Source: Scatosoma sp045127595
GTDB lineage: Bacteria; Bacillota; Clostridia; Christensenellales; Borkfalkiaceae
Assembly: GCA_045127595.1 (NCBI GenBank)
Contig: JBGVQS010000021.1
Span: 69,728-133,727 of the forward strand
Length of the DNA: 64,000 bases
Direction: 5' to 3'
A model generated the notes under the pieces. That model was given only the letters and a program-made list of their open reading frames with translations, was not told where the DNA came from and searched no databases. Positions 32,663-41,344 of this stretch are shown here, one piece after another; position 1 is the stretch's first letter; every line of letters begins with the position of its first letter. Made by a program: the position numbers and the translations under genes.

Positions 32663-33207
32663 TGTCAATGCATTCGGACGTGAAATACGTGATGATTACT
32701 GCGGAGCAAATTGCGCAAAAGGTGAAAGAGCTTGGGATAGAGCTCGACCGTCTTTACGAGGGCAAAAAGCCGATTATGGTTTGCATTTTAAAAGGTAGCG
32801 CAGTGTTTCTTGCTGATTTGATCCGTGCGATGGAAACGAGTATGGAGCTCGATTTCATGCGTGTATCTTCCTATGGCAGCGGTACGGTATCGTCGGGGAA
32901 ACTGAATATCGTCAGCGATCTTAGCACGGATATTCAAGGCAGGGACGTTATCATTGTTGAAGATATTATCGATTCGGGGAATACGCTGTATCGTTTGAAG
33001 GAGTTGCTTTTGCAAAGGAATCCCGCAAGCCTGCGGATCGTAACGCTTTTGGATAAGCCCGAACGCAGGGAATCTCCCATTGAAGCCGATTTGACGGGCT
33101 TTGTGATTGAGAATGAGTTCGTAATCGGTTATGGGCTCGATTATGCGGAGGAGTATCGAAATTTGCCCTACGTGGGCGTTTTGAAACCCTCTGTTTACGA
33201 AAAATAA
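32662..33207 (+). CDS. hpt: Hypoxanthine phosphoribosyltransferase
   Basis: A 181-residue purine-salvage enzyme. The PRPP-binding motif VIIVEDIIDSGNTL and the flexible-loop region SSYGSGTVSSGKL are intact; the base-recognition Lys/Phe-type segment is near TGFVIENEFVIGYGLDY. Start at 32662 overlaps the tilS stop. Upstream in-frame codons lie within tilS and are ignored. In many Firmicutes this pair is followed by ftsH; here it is followed by a terminator and the S10 operon. Confidence 0.93.
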   Translation: MSMHSDVKYVMITAEQIAQKVKELGIELDRLYEGKKPIMVCILKGSAVFLADLIRAMETSMELDFMRVSSYGSGTVSSGKLNIVSDLSTDIQGRDVIIVEDIIDSGNTLYRLKELLLQRNPASLRIVTLLDKPERRESPIEADLTGFVIENEFVIGYGLDYAEEYRNLPYVGVLKPSVYEK

Positions 33208-33221
33208 TTTCTTGAAGGCAT

Positions 33222-33245
33222 AGGCGCGTGAAAAACGCGCCTTTC
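33222..33245 (+). terminator. Probable terminator of tilS-hpt
   Basis: AGGCGCGT, loop GAAAA, ACGCGCCT followed by TTC; the T-run is short. Confidence 0.5.
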
Positions 33246-33416
33246 ATTACGGGCGGCGTTTGTTGAAAAGGGCAGTTGCCGCTCCTATATATATTATAAT
33301 AAGGAAGTAAATGCCGCCGAAAAAAAGGAAAAAAGAAGAAAAAGGTATATTTTTTCGCGTTTTGGAAATAATTCGATAAAATTCTAAAATTTTTTAAAAA
33401 AAGTGCGTTGAAACGC

Positions 33417-33445
33417 TTGACAGGTATTTACAAATTTGATATTAT
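33417..33445 (+). promoter_or_regulatory. Promoter of the S10-spc operon
   Basis: TTGACA at 33417-33422, 17 bases, TATTAT at 33440-33445. Preceded by AAACGC, as in the alpha-operon and tRNA promoters. Confidence 0.8.
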
Positions 33446-33451
33446 AAGTAG

Positions 33452-33696
33452 GCTGTGTAAAAACGGCGTGTATGGGTTGATGCGGGAAGTTACTGCAAAT
33501 CCGAGGCTGAAAGCCGCTTCGGCAGATAATTTCCGTTGACAAAAGTGGGAACTCGATTCCTGCGACTAACCGAGGCTTTGCGTAAGAACGCTCGGGAAAA
33601 ACAAGAGTGTTTTTATTTTGCAGAAACCTCGATACACACGGATATGTTGTACAGCAAAATAAAATGTTAGTATAAACAGTAAAAGGAGTAACGAAA
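33452..33696 (+). promoter_or_regulatory. Long structured leader of the S10 operon
   Basis: About 245 bases before rpsJ without a convincing ORF. Visible pairings include GGCT/AGCC near 33504, GCCG/CGGC, and CCGA (33570-33573) with TCGG (33592-33595) enclosing GCGT/ACGC. Ribosomal operons in Firmicutes often carry autoregulatory leaders here. I cannot assign it to a known r-leader family by eye. Confidence 0.5.
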
Positions 33697-33996
33697 ATGG
33701 CAGTACAAAAAATCAGAATTAAGTTGGCGGCATACGACCACGAACTCGTTGACGAAGCGGCAAGCCGCATCGTTGAAACAATGAAGAAGAGCGGCGCAAA
33801 AATCAGCGGTCCTATTCCTCTTCCCACCGAAAGAGAAATCGTAACGATTCTCCGTTCGCCCCACAAATACAAGGATTCCCGCGAACAGTTCGAAATGAGA
33901 ACGTATAAGAGAATCATCGACATCTATTCCCCCAACGCAAAGCTTCTTGATTCCATTCACCTCCCCGCAGGTGTGGACATCAAAATCAAGCTCTAA
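33697..33996 (+). CDS. rpsJ: 30S ribosomal protein S10
   Basis: A 99-residue protein, full length. KIRIKLAAYDHELVDEAA and GPIPLPTEREIVTILRSPHKYKDSREQFEMRTYKR carry the canonical S10 core and its ribosome-entering loop. It binds 16S rRNA in the head and also acts as NusE in antitermination. First gene of the operon, behind AAAGGAG and a long leader. Confidence 0.97.
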   Translation: MAVQKIRIKLAAYDHELVDEAASRIVETMKKSGAKISGPIPLPTEREIVTILRSPHKYKDSREQFEMRTYKRIIDIYSPNAKLLDSIHLPAGVDIKIKL

Positions 33997-34065
33997 TCCA
34001 CAATTTGCCGAGAAATACTTTTTAAGGTATTCGAGATAAAAAAATATAAGGAGTGAACTTTATCA

Positions 34066-34701
34066 ATGAATAAAGCAATCATCGGTCGCAAAGTTGGGAT
34101 GACCCAAATCTTTGCAGCAGACGGGAAAATGATTCCCGTAACGGTAGTAGAAGCAGGTCCTTGCCCCGTTGTTCAGGTGAAGACGGTAGCAAACGACGGT
34201 TATGCAGCATTGAAGCTCGGTTTCATTGAAACGAACGAGAAAGCGCTGAATAAGCCCGAACTCGGTCAGTTCAAGAAAGCAGGCATCAAACCCCACAAGG
34301 TACTCAAGGAAATCAGAGTTGCGAACGCGGAAACGTACGAAGTAGGCGCTGAGCTGAAAGCGGACGTATTTGCGGCAGGGGACAAGGTTGACGTTTCGGG
34401 CGTAACGAAAGGTCATGGTTTCACGGGTGTTATCAAAAGATGGAACCAACAGCGTCTTAAAATGACGCACGGTACCGGCCCCGTGCACAGAGAACCCGGT
34501 TCTATGGGTTCTATCAGCTCCCCTTCGAGAGTTTTCAAGAACAAGCATCTCGCAGGTCAGTACGGTGTTGAGAACGTTACCATTCAAAATCTCGAAGTTG
34601 TTCGCGTAGATTTGAACAGAAACGCAATTCTCATCAAAGGCGCTATTCCCGGACCCAAAGGTAGCATCGTTACCATTTCGGACAGCGTGAAGAGCAAATA
34701 A
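34066..34701 (+). CDS. rplC: 50S ribosomal protein L3
   Basis: A 211-residue protein. It starts with IIGRKVGMTQIFAADGK and has the central extension reaching the peptidyl-transferase centre (THGTGPVHREPGSMGS) with the usual PGSMG loop. Length is normal. Ribosome binding site AAGGAGTGA. Second gene of the S10 operon. Confidence 0.97.
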   Translation: MNKAIIGRKVGMTQIFAADGKMIPVTVVEAGPCPVVQVKTVANDGYAALKLGFIETNEKALNKPELGQFKKAGIKPHKVLKEIRVANAETYEVGAELKADVFAAGDKVDVSGVTKGHGFTGVIKRWNQQRLKMTHGTGPVHREPGSMGSISSPSRVFKNKHLAGQYGVENVTIQNLEVVRVDLNRNAILIKGAIPGPKGSIVTISDSVKSK

Positions 34702-34716
34702 GGAGAGTGAACGAAA

Positions 34717-35337
34717 ATGGCGGCTATTAAAGTAGTAAATATGAACGGCTCCGAAGTCGGCAGCATGGAACTTAACGATAACGTTTTCGCTGTAGATTAT
34801 AACGAGCCTTTGATTCACCAGGCAGTCGTTACCCGTCTTGCAAACGAAAGACAGGGCACGAAATCCACCCTCACCAGATCGGAAGTTAGAGGCGGCGGTA
34901 TTAAACCTTGGAGACAGAAGGGCACTGGTCGTGCTCGTCAGGGCTCTATCCGCGCTCCTCAATGGATTAAGGGCGGCGTTGTATTCGCACCTAAGTCCCG
35001 CGACTTCTCGAAGAAAATGAACGTTAAGGCAAAGAGAGCAGCGTTGCTTTCCGCACTTTCCAAGAAGGTTGCTGACGGAGAATTCGTCGTTGTGGACGAG
35101 CTCAAAGTGAACGCACCCAAGACGAAGGAAATGGCGGCGTTTGCAAAAGCGCTCGGTTTGAACAAGGCGCTCGTTGTTATGGATAACGACGACGTAAACG
35201 TAATCCGCGCAGCGGCGAACCTTACCGAACTTAACACCTTGCCTTTGGCACAGCTTTCCACCTATGAAGTTGTCGTAAGCCGTAAGGTTGTTATGACGAA
35301 AGCTGCTGTTGAGAAATTCCAGGAGGTAAACGGCTAA
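34717..35337 (+). CDS. rplD: 50S ribosomal protein L4
   Basis: A 206-residue protein with the tunnel-lining loop GGGIKPWRQKGTGRARQGSIRAPQW complete; mutations in that loop give macrolide resistance in other bacteria, and none of the usual losses is visible. In E. coli L4 represses its own operon; whether the leader here is its target is unknown. TAATG overlap with rplW. Confidence 0.96.
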   Translation: MAAIKVVNMNGSEVGSMELNDNVFAVDYNEPLIHQAVVTRLANERQGTKSTLTRSEVRGGGIKPWRQKGTGRARQGSIRAPQWIKGGVVFAPKSRDFSKKMNVKAKRAALLSALSKKVADGEFVVVDELKVNAPKTKEMAAFAKALGLNKALVVMDNDDVNVIRAAANLTELNTLPLAQLSTYEVVVSRKVVMTKAAVEKFQEVNG

Positions 35338-35627
35338 TGTTTGCAGAAGACATCATCTTGAAACCCGTCCTCACCGAAAAAGGTTACGACGGTATCGCGG
35401 ATAAGAAATACACGTTCATCGTGAAGAAGACCGCGAACAAAACGGAAATCAAAAATGCAGTCGAAAAAATCTTCGGCGTTAAGGTTGCAAGCGTAAACAC
35501 CGTTACCTGCAAGGGTAAGCTTAAGAGAATGGGCAGAAACGAAGGTTATACGCCCGATCGTAAAAAAGCTATCGTAACCTTGAAAGAAGACAGCAAGTCC
35601 ATCGAATTCTTTGATTCGTTGACCTAA
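35337..35627 (+). CDS. rplW: 50S ribosomal protein L23
   Basis: A 96-residue protein at the exit tunnel, docking site for trigger factor and SRP. It has IILKPVLTEKGYD and KYTFIVKKTANKTEIKNAVEKIFGVKV typical of the family. The ATG shares its A with the rplD stop. Confidence 0.96.
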   Translation: MFAEDIILKPVLTEKGYDGIADKKYTFIVKKTANKTEIKNAVEKIFGVKVASVNTVTCKGKLKRMGRNEGYTPDRKKAIVTLKEDSKSIEFFDSLT

Positions 35628-35643
35628 TTAGGAGGAAAGACTA

Positions 35644-36474
35644 ATGGCTATTAAATCCTATAAACCTACGTCGGCAGGTCGCCGTTTCGTTACGGTTCTT
35701 ACCTACGACGATCTGACGAAAGGCGCTAAGCCTGAAAAATCCTTGATGCACGATCAACGCCACAGCGGCGGTCGTAACAATCTCGGTAGAATCACGACTA
35801 GACACATCGGCGGCGGCAACCGCAGAAAATACCGTATCATCGACTTCAAGAGACAGAAGGACGATATTCCCGCAACCGTACAGAGCATTCAGTACGACCC
35901 CAACCGCAGCGCGCACATTGCTTTGCTCGTTTATGCGGACGGCGTTAAATCGTATATCCTTGCTCCCGTAGGTCTTAACGTTGGGGATAAGGTTATGAGC
36001 GGCGTAAACGCGGATATCAAGGTTGGTAACGCGTTGCCCCTTGCAAACATTCCCGTTGGTACGATGGTACACAACATTGAGCTTACCCCCGGTAAGGGCG
36101 GTCAGATCGCAAGAAGTGCTGGTATCTCCGCGCAAATCATGGCGCAGGAAGGTAAGTATGCGACGCTTCGTATGCCCAGCGGCGAAATGAGATATGTTCT
36201 CTTGAAATGCCGCGCTACGATCGGCCAAGTTGGTAACGTTGACCACGAACTCGTTTCCCTCGGTAAAGCAGGTAAGGCAAGATACCTCGGTTTGAGACCC
36301 GAAGTTAGAGGTTCGGTTATGAACCCTGTTGACCACCCTCACGGCGGTGGTGAAGGTAAGTCTCCTATCGGTCATGCTGGTCCTTTGACGCCTTGGGGCA
36401 AACCCGCACTCGGCTATAAGACGAGAAAGAAGAAGAATGCAACCAACAAGTTCATTCTTAAGAGAATTAACTAA
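35644..36474 (+). CDS. rplB: 50S ribosomal protein L2
   Basis: A 276-residue protein of normal length. It has the N-terminal basic arm, GGGNRRKYRIIDFKR, and the highly conserved C-terminal GVAMNPVDHPHGGGEG-type loop, here RGSVMNPVDHPHGGGEG, which sits near the peptidyl-transferase centre. Ribosome binding site GGAGGAAAG. Confidence 0.97.
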   Translation: MAIKSYKPTSAGRRFVTVLTYDDLTKGAKPEKSLMHDQRHSGGRNNLGRITTRHIGGGNRRKYRIIDFKRQKDDIPATVQSIQYDPNRSAHIALLVYADGVKSYILAPVGLNVGDKVMSGVNADIKVGNALPLANIPVGTMVHNIELTPGKGGQIARSAGISAQIMAQEGKYATLRMPSGEMRYVLLKCRATIGQVGNVDHELVSLGKAGKARYLGLRPEVRGSVMNPVDHPHGGGEGKSPIGHAGPLTPWGKPALGYKTRKKKNATNKFILKRIN

Positions 36475-36489
36475 TCGGAGGAACAAAAA

Positions 36490-36759
36490 ATGTCAAGAAG
36501 CGTAAAGAAAGGACCTTACGTCGAAGCGAAACTCATGAGCCGCATTTTGGCAATGAACGCTGCGAACGAAAAGAAAGTTATCAAGACCTGGTCGAGAGCA
36601 TCTACCATTTTCCCCGATTTCGTAGGTCATACGATTGCTGTATACGACGGACGTAAGCACGTTCCCGTATACGTAACGGAAGATATGATCGGTTGCAAAC
36701 TCGGTGAATTTGCGCCTACCAGAACGTTCCACGGACACACGGCGAAAACCACGAAATAA
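36490..36759 (+). CDS. rpsS: 30S ribosomal protein S19
   Basis: An 89-residue protein with SRSVKKGPYVEAKLM at the start and the conserved TWSRASTIFPDFVGHTIAVYDG core that forms a complex with S13 in the head. Normal length. Confidence 0.97.
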   Translation: MSRSVKKGPYVEAKLMSRILAMNAANEKKVIKTWSRASTIFPDFVGHTIAVYDGRKHVPVYVTEDMIGCKLGEFAPTRTFHGHTAKTTK

Positions 36760-36772
36760 GGAGTGAAAGATC

Positions 36773-37174
36773 ATGGCAGGTAATATGAAGAAAAAGACGG
36801 AAAGGGTTGCTCAAAATAGAGAAAAACGCCCTTACGCAGTTGCTAAATATATCAGAGTTTCGCCTTACAAAGTAAGAACGGTTCTCGCGCTTATCCGCGG
36901 TAAGAGCTTTAAAGAAGCGAAGGCAATACTCGATTACAGCGTAAACGGCAGCGCACTTGCGGTTAAGAAAGTTCTTATGTCCGCGGCTGCAAACGCAGAA
37001 CATAACATGGGTATGGACAAGAACGACTTGTTCGTTGCGGAATGTTTCGCAGACGGCGGTCAAATGCTCAAGAGAATGCAACCCGTTTCCAAGGGACGCG
37101 GTCATGCGATTCTTAAGAGAACGAGCCACATCACGGTTATTTTGGACGTAAAGAAATTGGAAGGAGAAGTATAA
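36773..37174 (+). CDS. rplV: 50S ribosomal protein L22
   Basis: A 133-residue protein. The core KYIRVSPYKVRTVLALIRGKSFKEA and the tunnel hairpin ending PVSKGRGHAILKRTSHITV are complete. About 20 extra basic residues precede the usual start (MAGNMKKKTERVAQ). An internal ATG at 36785 would give a shorter form, but AAGGAG before 36773 favours the long one. Confidence 0.95.
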   Translation: MAGNMKKKTERVAQNREKRPYAVAKYIRVSPYKVRTVLALIRGKSFKEAKAILDYSVNGSALAVKKVLMSAAANAEHNMGMDKNDLFVAECFADGGQMLKRMQPVSKGRGHAILKRTSHITVILDVKKLEGEV

Positions 37175-37175
37175 C

Positions 37176-37841
37176 ATGGGACAGAAAGTAAATCCTCACG
37201 GTTTGAGAGTCGGCGTTATCAAAGATTGGAATACGACTTGGTATGCAGATAAAAAAGAATTCTCCAAATTCCTCAAAGAAGACAACGTAATTCGTACCTT
37301 CCTTAAAAAGAAGTACTATGCGGCGGCAATCAGCAAAATCCTTATCGAAAGAGCGGCTTCCAGAATCGTCGTTACCGTTTACACGGCTCGTCCCGGCGTA
37401 ATCATTGGTAAAGCAGGCGCGGAAGTAGAAGTTATCAAGAAGGAACTCGCGAAGATTACGAACGGCAAAGCGATCAGCATCAACATTACGGAAGTAAGAA
37501 AGCCCGATTGCGACGCACAGCTCGTAGCGGAAGGGGTTGCGGCTCAGCTCGAAAAGCGTATGTCTTTCAGACGTTGCATGAAGCAAGCTATCGGTCGTTC
37601 GATGAGAGCGGGCGTTAAAGGTATCAAAATGATGGTTAGCGGTCGTCTTGACGGCGCTGAAATTGCAAGAAGCGAAAGCTATCACGAAGGTTCTATTCCC
37701 CTTCAAACGCTTCGTGCGGACATCGATTACGGCTTTGCAGAAGCGCACACTACGTTCGGTATGATCGGCGTTAAGTGCTGGATCTACAAGGGCGAAGTTA
37801 TCAAGAGCGCGAAAAAGCCCGTAGAAGGAGGCGAACAGTAA
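37176..37841 (+). CDS. rpsC: 30S ribosomal protein S3
   Basis: A 221-residue protein at the mRNA entry site. MGQKVNPHGLRVGVIKDWNT is the standard start; the KH domain carries VIIGKAGAEVEVIKKEL; the C-terminal half has RAGVKGIKMMVSGRLDGAEIARSE. Overlaps rplP by one base (TAATG). Confidence 0.97.
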   Translation: MGQKVNPHGLRVGVIKDWNTTWYADKKEFSKFLKEDNVIRTFLKKKYYAAAISKILIERAASRIVVTVYTARPGVIIGKAGAEVEVIKKELAKITNGKAISINITEVRKPDCDAQLVAEGVAAQLEKRMSFRRCMKQAIGRSMRAGVKGIKMMVSGRLDGAEIARSESYHEGSIPLQTLRADIDYGFAEAHTTFGMIGVKCWIYKGEVIKSAKKPVEGGEQ

Positions 37842-38290
37842 TGTTAATTCCCAAGAGAGTAAAAAGACGTAGACAGCATCGCGGTACGATGAAAGGTAAG
37901 GCTACGAAGGGTAACGTAATCGCTTACGGCGAATACGGCCTTGTATCCGAAGAACTCGGCTGGATCAAATCGAATCAAATCGAAGCAGCCCGTATCGCTA
38001 TGACGAGATTCATTAAGCGTGGCGGTAAGGTTTGGATCGATATCTTCCCCCACAAACCCATCACCAAGAAACCCGCTGAAACCCGTATGGGTTCCGGTAA
38101 AGGTTCGGTTGAATACTGGGTAGCAGTCGTTAAACCCGGCCGCGTTATGTTCGAAATGTCGGGTGTAAGCGAAGAAGTTGCAAGAGAAGCTATGCGTCTC
38201 GCGGCGCACAAGCTTCCCGTTAAGTGCAAGTTTGTTAAGAAAGAAGTCGTAGCGGCTCAACCCGAAACGGCAGAAGGCGGTGAACAATAA
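37841..38290 (+). CDS. rplP: 50S ribosomal protein L16
   Basis: A 149-residue protein starting MLIPKRVKRRRQHRG at 37841; upstream in-frame codons lie inside rpsC. The A-site contact region MGSGKGSVEYWVAVVKPGRVMFEM is complete. GAAGGAGG precedes the start. Overlaps rpmC by one base. Confidence 0.97.
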   Translation: MLIPKRVKRRRQHRGTMKGKATKGNVIAYGEYGLVSEELGWIKSNQIEAARIAMTRFIKRGGKVWIDIFPHKPITKKPAETRMGSGKGSVEYWVAVVKPGRVMFEMSGVSEEVAREAMRLAAHKLPVKCKFVKKEVVAAQPETAEGGEQ

Positions 38291-38484
38291 TGAAAGCTAA
38301 AGAAGTGAAAGAAATGACGAGCGAAGAACTCGTTAACAAGCTCCAAGAGCTTAAGAGCGAACTTTTCAACCTTCGTTTCCGTTTGGCGTCCGGGCAGCTT
38401 GAAAACCCCGTTTCCATCAGAACCTGCAAGAGAGATATCGCTCGCGTAAACACGGAAATCCGTGCGAGAGAGCTCAAAGCGTAA
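38290..38484 (+). CDS. rpmC: 50S ribosomal protein L29
   Basis: A 64-residue helical hairpin protein (EMTSEELVNKLQELKSELFNLRF) near the tunnel exit. The ATG shares a base with the rplP stop. Confidence 0.96.
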   Translation: MKAKEVKEMTSEELVNKLQELKSELFNLRFRLASGQLENPVSIRTCKRDIARVNTEIRARELKA

Positions 38485-38502
38485 CATCGGAGGACAACGA
38501 AA

Positions 38503-38757
38503 ATGGAAAGAAATTTGAGAAAAGAAAGAGTAGGGCTTGTCGTATCCGATAAGATGGATAAAACGGTTGTTGTTTTGGTCAGCGACAAGAGCAAGCACCC
38601 GCTTTACAAGAAAACGATCACCAAGAGTAAAAAGTATAAAGCGCACGACGAAATGAACGAATGTGGCGTAGGCGACAAGGTTCGTATCGTTGAAACGAGA
38701 AAACTCAGCAAGGACAAGAACTGGAGAGTTGCTGAAATTCTCGAAAAGGCGAAGTAA
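38503..38757 (+). CDS. rpsQ: 30S ribosomal protein S17
   Basis: An 84-residue OB-fold protein: RKERVGLVVSDKMDKTVVVL and DKVRIVETRKLSKDKNWRVAEI are the canonical segments. Normal length. Confidence 0.97.
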   Translation: MERNLRKERVGLVVSDKMDKTVVVLVSDKSKHPLYKKTITKSKKYKAHDEMNECGVGDKVRIVETRKLSKDKNWRVAEILEKAK

Positions 38758-38776
38758 TTGAAGGAGGACAAAGAAT

Positions 38777-39145
38777 ATGATACAACCTCAATCGAGATTG
38801 AAAGCAGCTGACAACAGCGGCGCAAAAGAGTTGATGTGCATCAGAGTTTTGGGCGGCTCCTTCCGTAAGTCCGGTAATATCGGCGACGTTATCGTAGCGT
38901 CCGTTAAGACGGCTACGCCCGGCGGCGCGGTTAAGAAGGGCGACGTTGTTAAGGCAGTCATCGTAAGAAGCGCTAAAGGCATCAGAAGAGCAGACGGTAC
39001 GTTCGTTAAATTCGACGAAAATGCTGCTGTTATCATCGATAACCAGAAACAACCCAAGGGTACGCGTATCTTTGGGCCGATCGCGAGAGAATTGAGAGAT
39101 AAAGATTACATGAAGATCATCTCTCTTGCTCCCGAAGTTCTGTAA
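38777..39145 (+). CDS. rplN: 50S ribosomal protein L14
   Basis: A 122-residue protein: MIQPQSRLKAADNSGAKE and FGPIARELRDKDYMKIISLAPEVL match the near-invariant family start and end. It lies at the subunit interface next to L19. GGAGG precedes the ATG. Confidence 0.98.
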   Translation: MIQPQSRLKAADNSGAKELMCIRVLGGSFRKSGNIGDVIVASVKTATPGGAVKKGDVVKAVIVRSAKGIRRADGTFVKFDENAAVIIDNQKQPKGTRIFGPIARELRDKDYMKIISLAPEVL

Positions 39146-39166
39146 TTTGTCAGGAGGACTAAAACA

Positions 39167-39589
39167 ATGAACGTAAAAGTAAATGATAACGTACTTGTAA
39201 TTGCCGGTAAAGACAAAGGCGTACAGGGAAAAGTCCTTGCCACGTCCCCTAAGGCAAATACGGTAACGGTAGAAGGCGTACGTATCCAAAAGAAGCATCA
39301 AAAGGCTAGAAAGGCGAACGAAACGAGCAAAATCGCGGAAGTTCCCGGCGCTATCGACGCTTCTAACGTAATGGTAGTATGCCCCACTTGTGGCAAAGCA
39401 ACGCGTGTTAAGCACGCAGTTGTAGACGGTAAGAAGGTTCGCGTTTGCGCATGCGGCGGCGTTCTTGACAAGGCTTATTCGAGAAAGGCTGCGGCTAAAG
39501 CTGCGGCGGCTGCGGAAGAAGCTCCCAAGAAGAGAACGAGAAAGCGCGCGGCAAAGGCTGAAACGACCGAGGCTACGGAAAACAACTAA
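39167..39589 (+). CDS. rplX: 50S ribosomal protein L24 with extended tail
   Basis: A 140-residue protein, longer than the usual 103. KOW motif NVLVIAGKDKGVQGKVLATS and GVRIQKKHQKARK are standard. A four-cysteine zinc-ribbon pair is present in the C-terminal half (CPTC ... CACG). The last 35 residues are an Ala/Lys/Arg-rich tail (KAAAKAAAAAEEAPKKRTRKR) that other L24 proteins generally lack. It helps start 50S assembly. Confidence 0.95.
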   Translation: MNVKVNDNVLVIAGKDKGVQGKVLATSPKANTVTVEGVRIQKKHQKARKANETSKIAEVPGAIDASNVMVVCPTCGKATRVKHAVVDGKKVRVCACGGVLDKAYSRKAAAKAAAAAEEAPKKRTRKRAAKAETTEATENN

Positions 39590-39603
39590 CGAGGTAAGTT
39601 AAG

Positions 39604-40161
39604 ATGGCGGAAAAAGTTTATAAAAACAGAGTAAAAGAAAAGTACGAAAAAGAAGTAGTACCTTTCCTTATGAAGAAATTCGGTTACAAGACCGTTATGC
39701 AATGCCCGAAGCTCGTTAAGATTGTTATCAACACGGGTCTTGGCGATATTAAAGACAACGCAAAGTCCATTCAAATGACGGAAAACGAAATCAAGTTGAT
39801 CTCCGGTCAACAGCCTATCTTGACGAAGGCGAAGAAGTCCGTTGCAAACTTCAAGGTAAGAGAAGGACAGACCGTTGGTATTAAAGTAACCCTTCGCGGC
39901 GAAAGAATGTATAACTTCTACGACAAGTTCGTATCGATCGCGCTTCCCAGACTCCGCGACTTCCGCGGTGTATCGGATAAAGCGTTCGACGGACGCGGCA
40001 ACTATTCGGTAGGCTTGAAAGAACAGCTGATCTTCCCCGAAATCACGTACGATCAGGTTGATAAGATCAGAGGTATGGACGTAGCAATCGTAACTACCGC
40101 GAACACGGACGAAGAGGCGAGAGAGCTTTTGAGAGCGCTCGGTATGCCTTTCAAGAAGTAA
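39604..40161 (+). CDS. rplE: 50S ribosomal protein L5
   Basis: A 185-residue protein that binds 5S rRNA and the P-site tRNA. It has VKIVINTGLGD, LISGQQPILTKAKKSVANFKVREG and RDFRGVSDKAFDGRGNYSVGLKEQ, all canonical. Normal length. Confidence 0.97.
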   Translation: MAEKVYKNRVKEKYEKEVVPFLMKKFGYKTVMQCPKLVKIVINTGLGDIKDNAKSIQMTENEIKLISGQQPILTKAKKSVANFKVREGQTVGIKVTLRGERMYNFYDKFVSIALPRLRDFRGVSDKAFDGRGNYSVGLKEQLIFPEITYDQVDKIRGMDVAIVTTANTDEEARELLRALGMPFKK

Positions 40162-40173
40162 GGAGAAACGAAC

Positions 40174-40359
40174 ATGGCAAAGAAGTCAATGATTAATAAA
40201 CAGCAAAAGACGCCTAAGTTCTCGACGAGAGCTTATACGAGATGCAGCATCTGCGGAAGACCCCACGCGGTTCTCAGAAAATACGGTATCTGCCGTATCT
40301 GCTTCCGTAACCTTGCGTACAAGGGAGAAATTCCCGGCGTTAAGAAGTCGAGCTGGTAA
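40174..40359 (+). CDS. rpsZ: 30S ribosomal protein S14, zinc type
   Basis: A 61-residue zinc-binding S14 (C+ form): CSICGRPHAVLRKYGICRICF supplies the two CxxC pairs. The short form is typical of Firmicutes; a zinc-free paralogue may exist elsewhere. Confidence 0.96.
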   Translation: MAKKSMINKQQKTPKFSTRAYTRCSICGRPHAVLRKYGICRICFRNLAYKGEIPGVKKSSW

Positions 40360-40374
40360 TAGGAGGTAAAAGAA

Positions 40375-40764
40375 ATGACAGATCCTATCGCAGATATGCT
40401 TACTAGAATTAGAAACGCGATCACGGCAAACAAGGAAACGGTGGAAATCCCCGCTTCCAACGAAAAGAAAGCGATTGCTGAAATCCTTGCAAACGAAGGA
40501 TGGGTAAAAGACGTTAAGATCGTTGAAGACGGTTACAACGGCAAGATCGCTATTACGCTTAAATACGAAGATAAAAAATCGGTTATCAGCGGTTTGCAAA
40601 GAGTTTCCAAACCCGGCTTGCGTACCTATGCAGGCGTTGCAAACATGCCCAGAGTCCTTGGCGGCTTCGGAACGGTTATCCTTTCCACCAACAAGGGTAT
40701 CATGACCGGTAAGAAGGCAAAGGCAGCCAACGTTGGCGGCGAAGTCCTTTGCTACATCTGGTAA
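40375..40764 (+). CDS. rpsH: 30S ribosomal protein S8
   Basis: A 129-residue protein. MTDPIADMLTRIRNAITANK and VLGGFGTVILSTNKGIMTGKKA are the conserved termini. In E. coli S8 represses the spc operon. Confidence 0.97.
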   Translation: MTDPIADMLTRIRNAITANKETVEIPASNEKKAIAEILANEGWVKDVKIVEDGYNGKIAITLKYEDKKSVISGLQRVSKPGLRTYAGVANMPRVLGGFGTVILSTNKGIMTGKKAKAANVGGEVLCYIW

Positions 40765-40782
40765 TAGGGAGGAAGTTGGACT

Positions 40783-41331
40783 ATGTCGAGAATCGGTAAA
40801 ATGCCCATCGCCCTTCCCGCAGGCGTAACGGTTGAATTTAAGGATAAAGTAGTATCCGTTAAAGGTCCGAAAGGCACTTTGACGAGAGAAGTTGTAGGTA
40901 ACATCGGTATTGAAGTTGACGGCGCAACCCTTTTGGTAAAAGCGCTTGACGACAATGCGGATACCAACGCGAAGCACGGCTTGTACCGCGCGCTCATCAA
41001 CGGTATGGTTACGGGCGTTACGGCAGGCTTTGTAAAGACGTTGGAAGTAAAAGGTGTAGGTTGGAAAGCGGCTGTTCAAGGCAACAAGCTTGTTTTGAAC
41101 GTTGGTTTCTCCCACCCCGTAGAATTCGTAGCTCCCGAAGGGATTAAGTTTGAATGCCCTACGTTGACGGAAGTAAACGTTAGCGGTATCAGCAAGGAAC
41201 TCGTTGGGCAAATCGCTGCGAATATCAGAGCTATCAGAGTGCCCGAACCTTACCATGGATACGGTATTCGCTATAAGGGTGAATACGTAGAACATAAGGA
41301 AGGTAAGACCTCCGGTAAAGGTAAGAAATAA
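40783..41331 (+). CDS. rplF: 50S ribosomal protein L6
   Basis: A 182-residue protein with two repeated RRM-like domains. MSRIGKMPIALPAGV and the C-terminal PEPYHGYGIRYKGEYVEHKEGKT are standard. Full length. Confidence 0.97.
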   Translation: MSRIGKMPIALPAGVTVEFKDKVVSVKGPKGTLTREVVGNIGIEVDGATLLVKALDDNADTNAKHGLYRALINGMVTGVTAGFVKTLEVKGVGWKAAVQGNKLVLNVGFSHPVEFVAPEGIKFECPTLTEVNVSGISKELVGQIAANIRAIRVPEPYHGYGIRYKGEYVEHKEGKTSGKGKK

Positions 41332-41344
41332 GGAGCGTTAAAGT

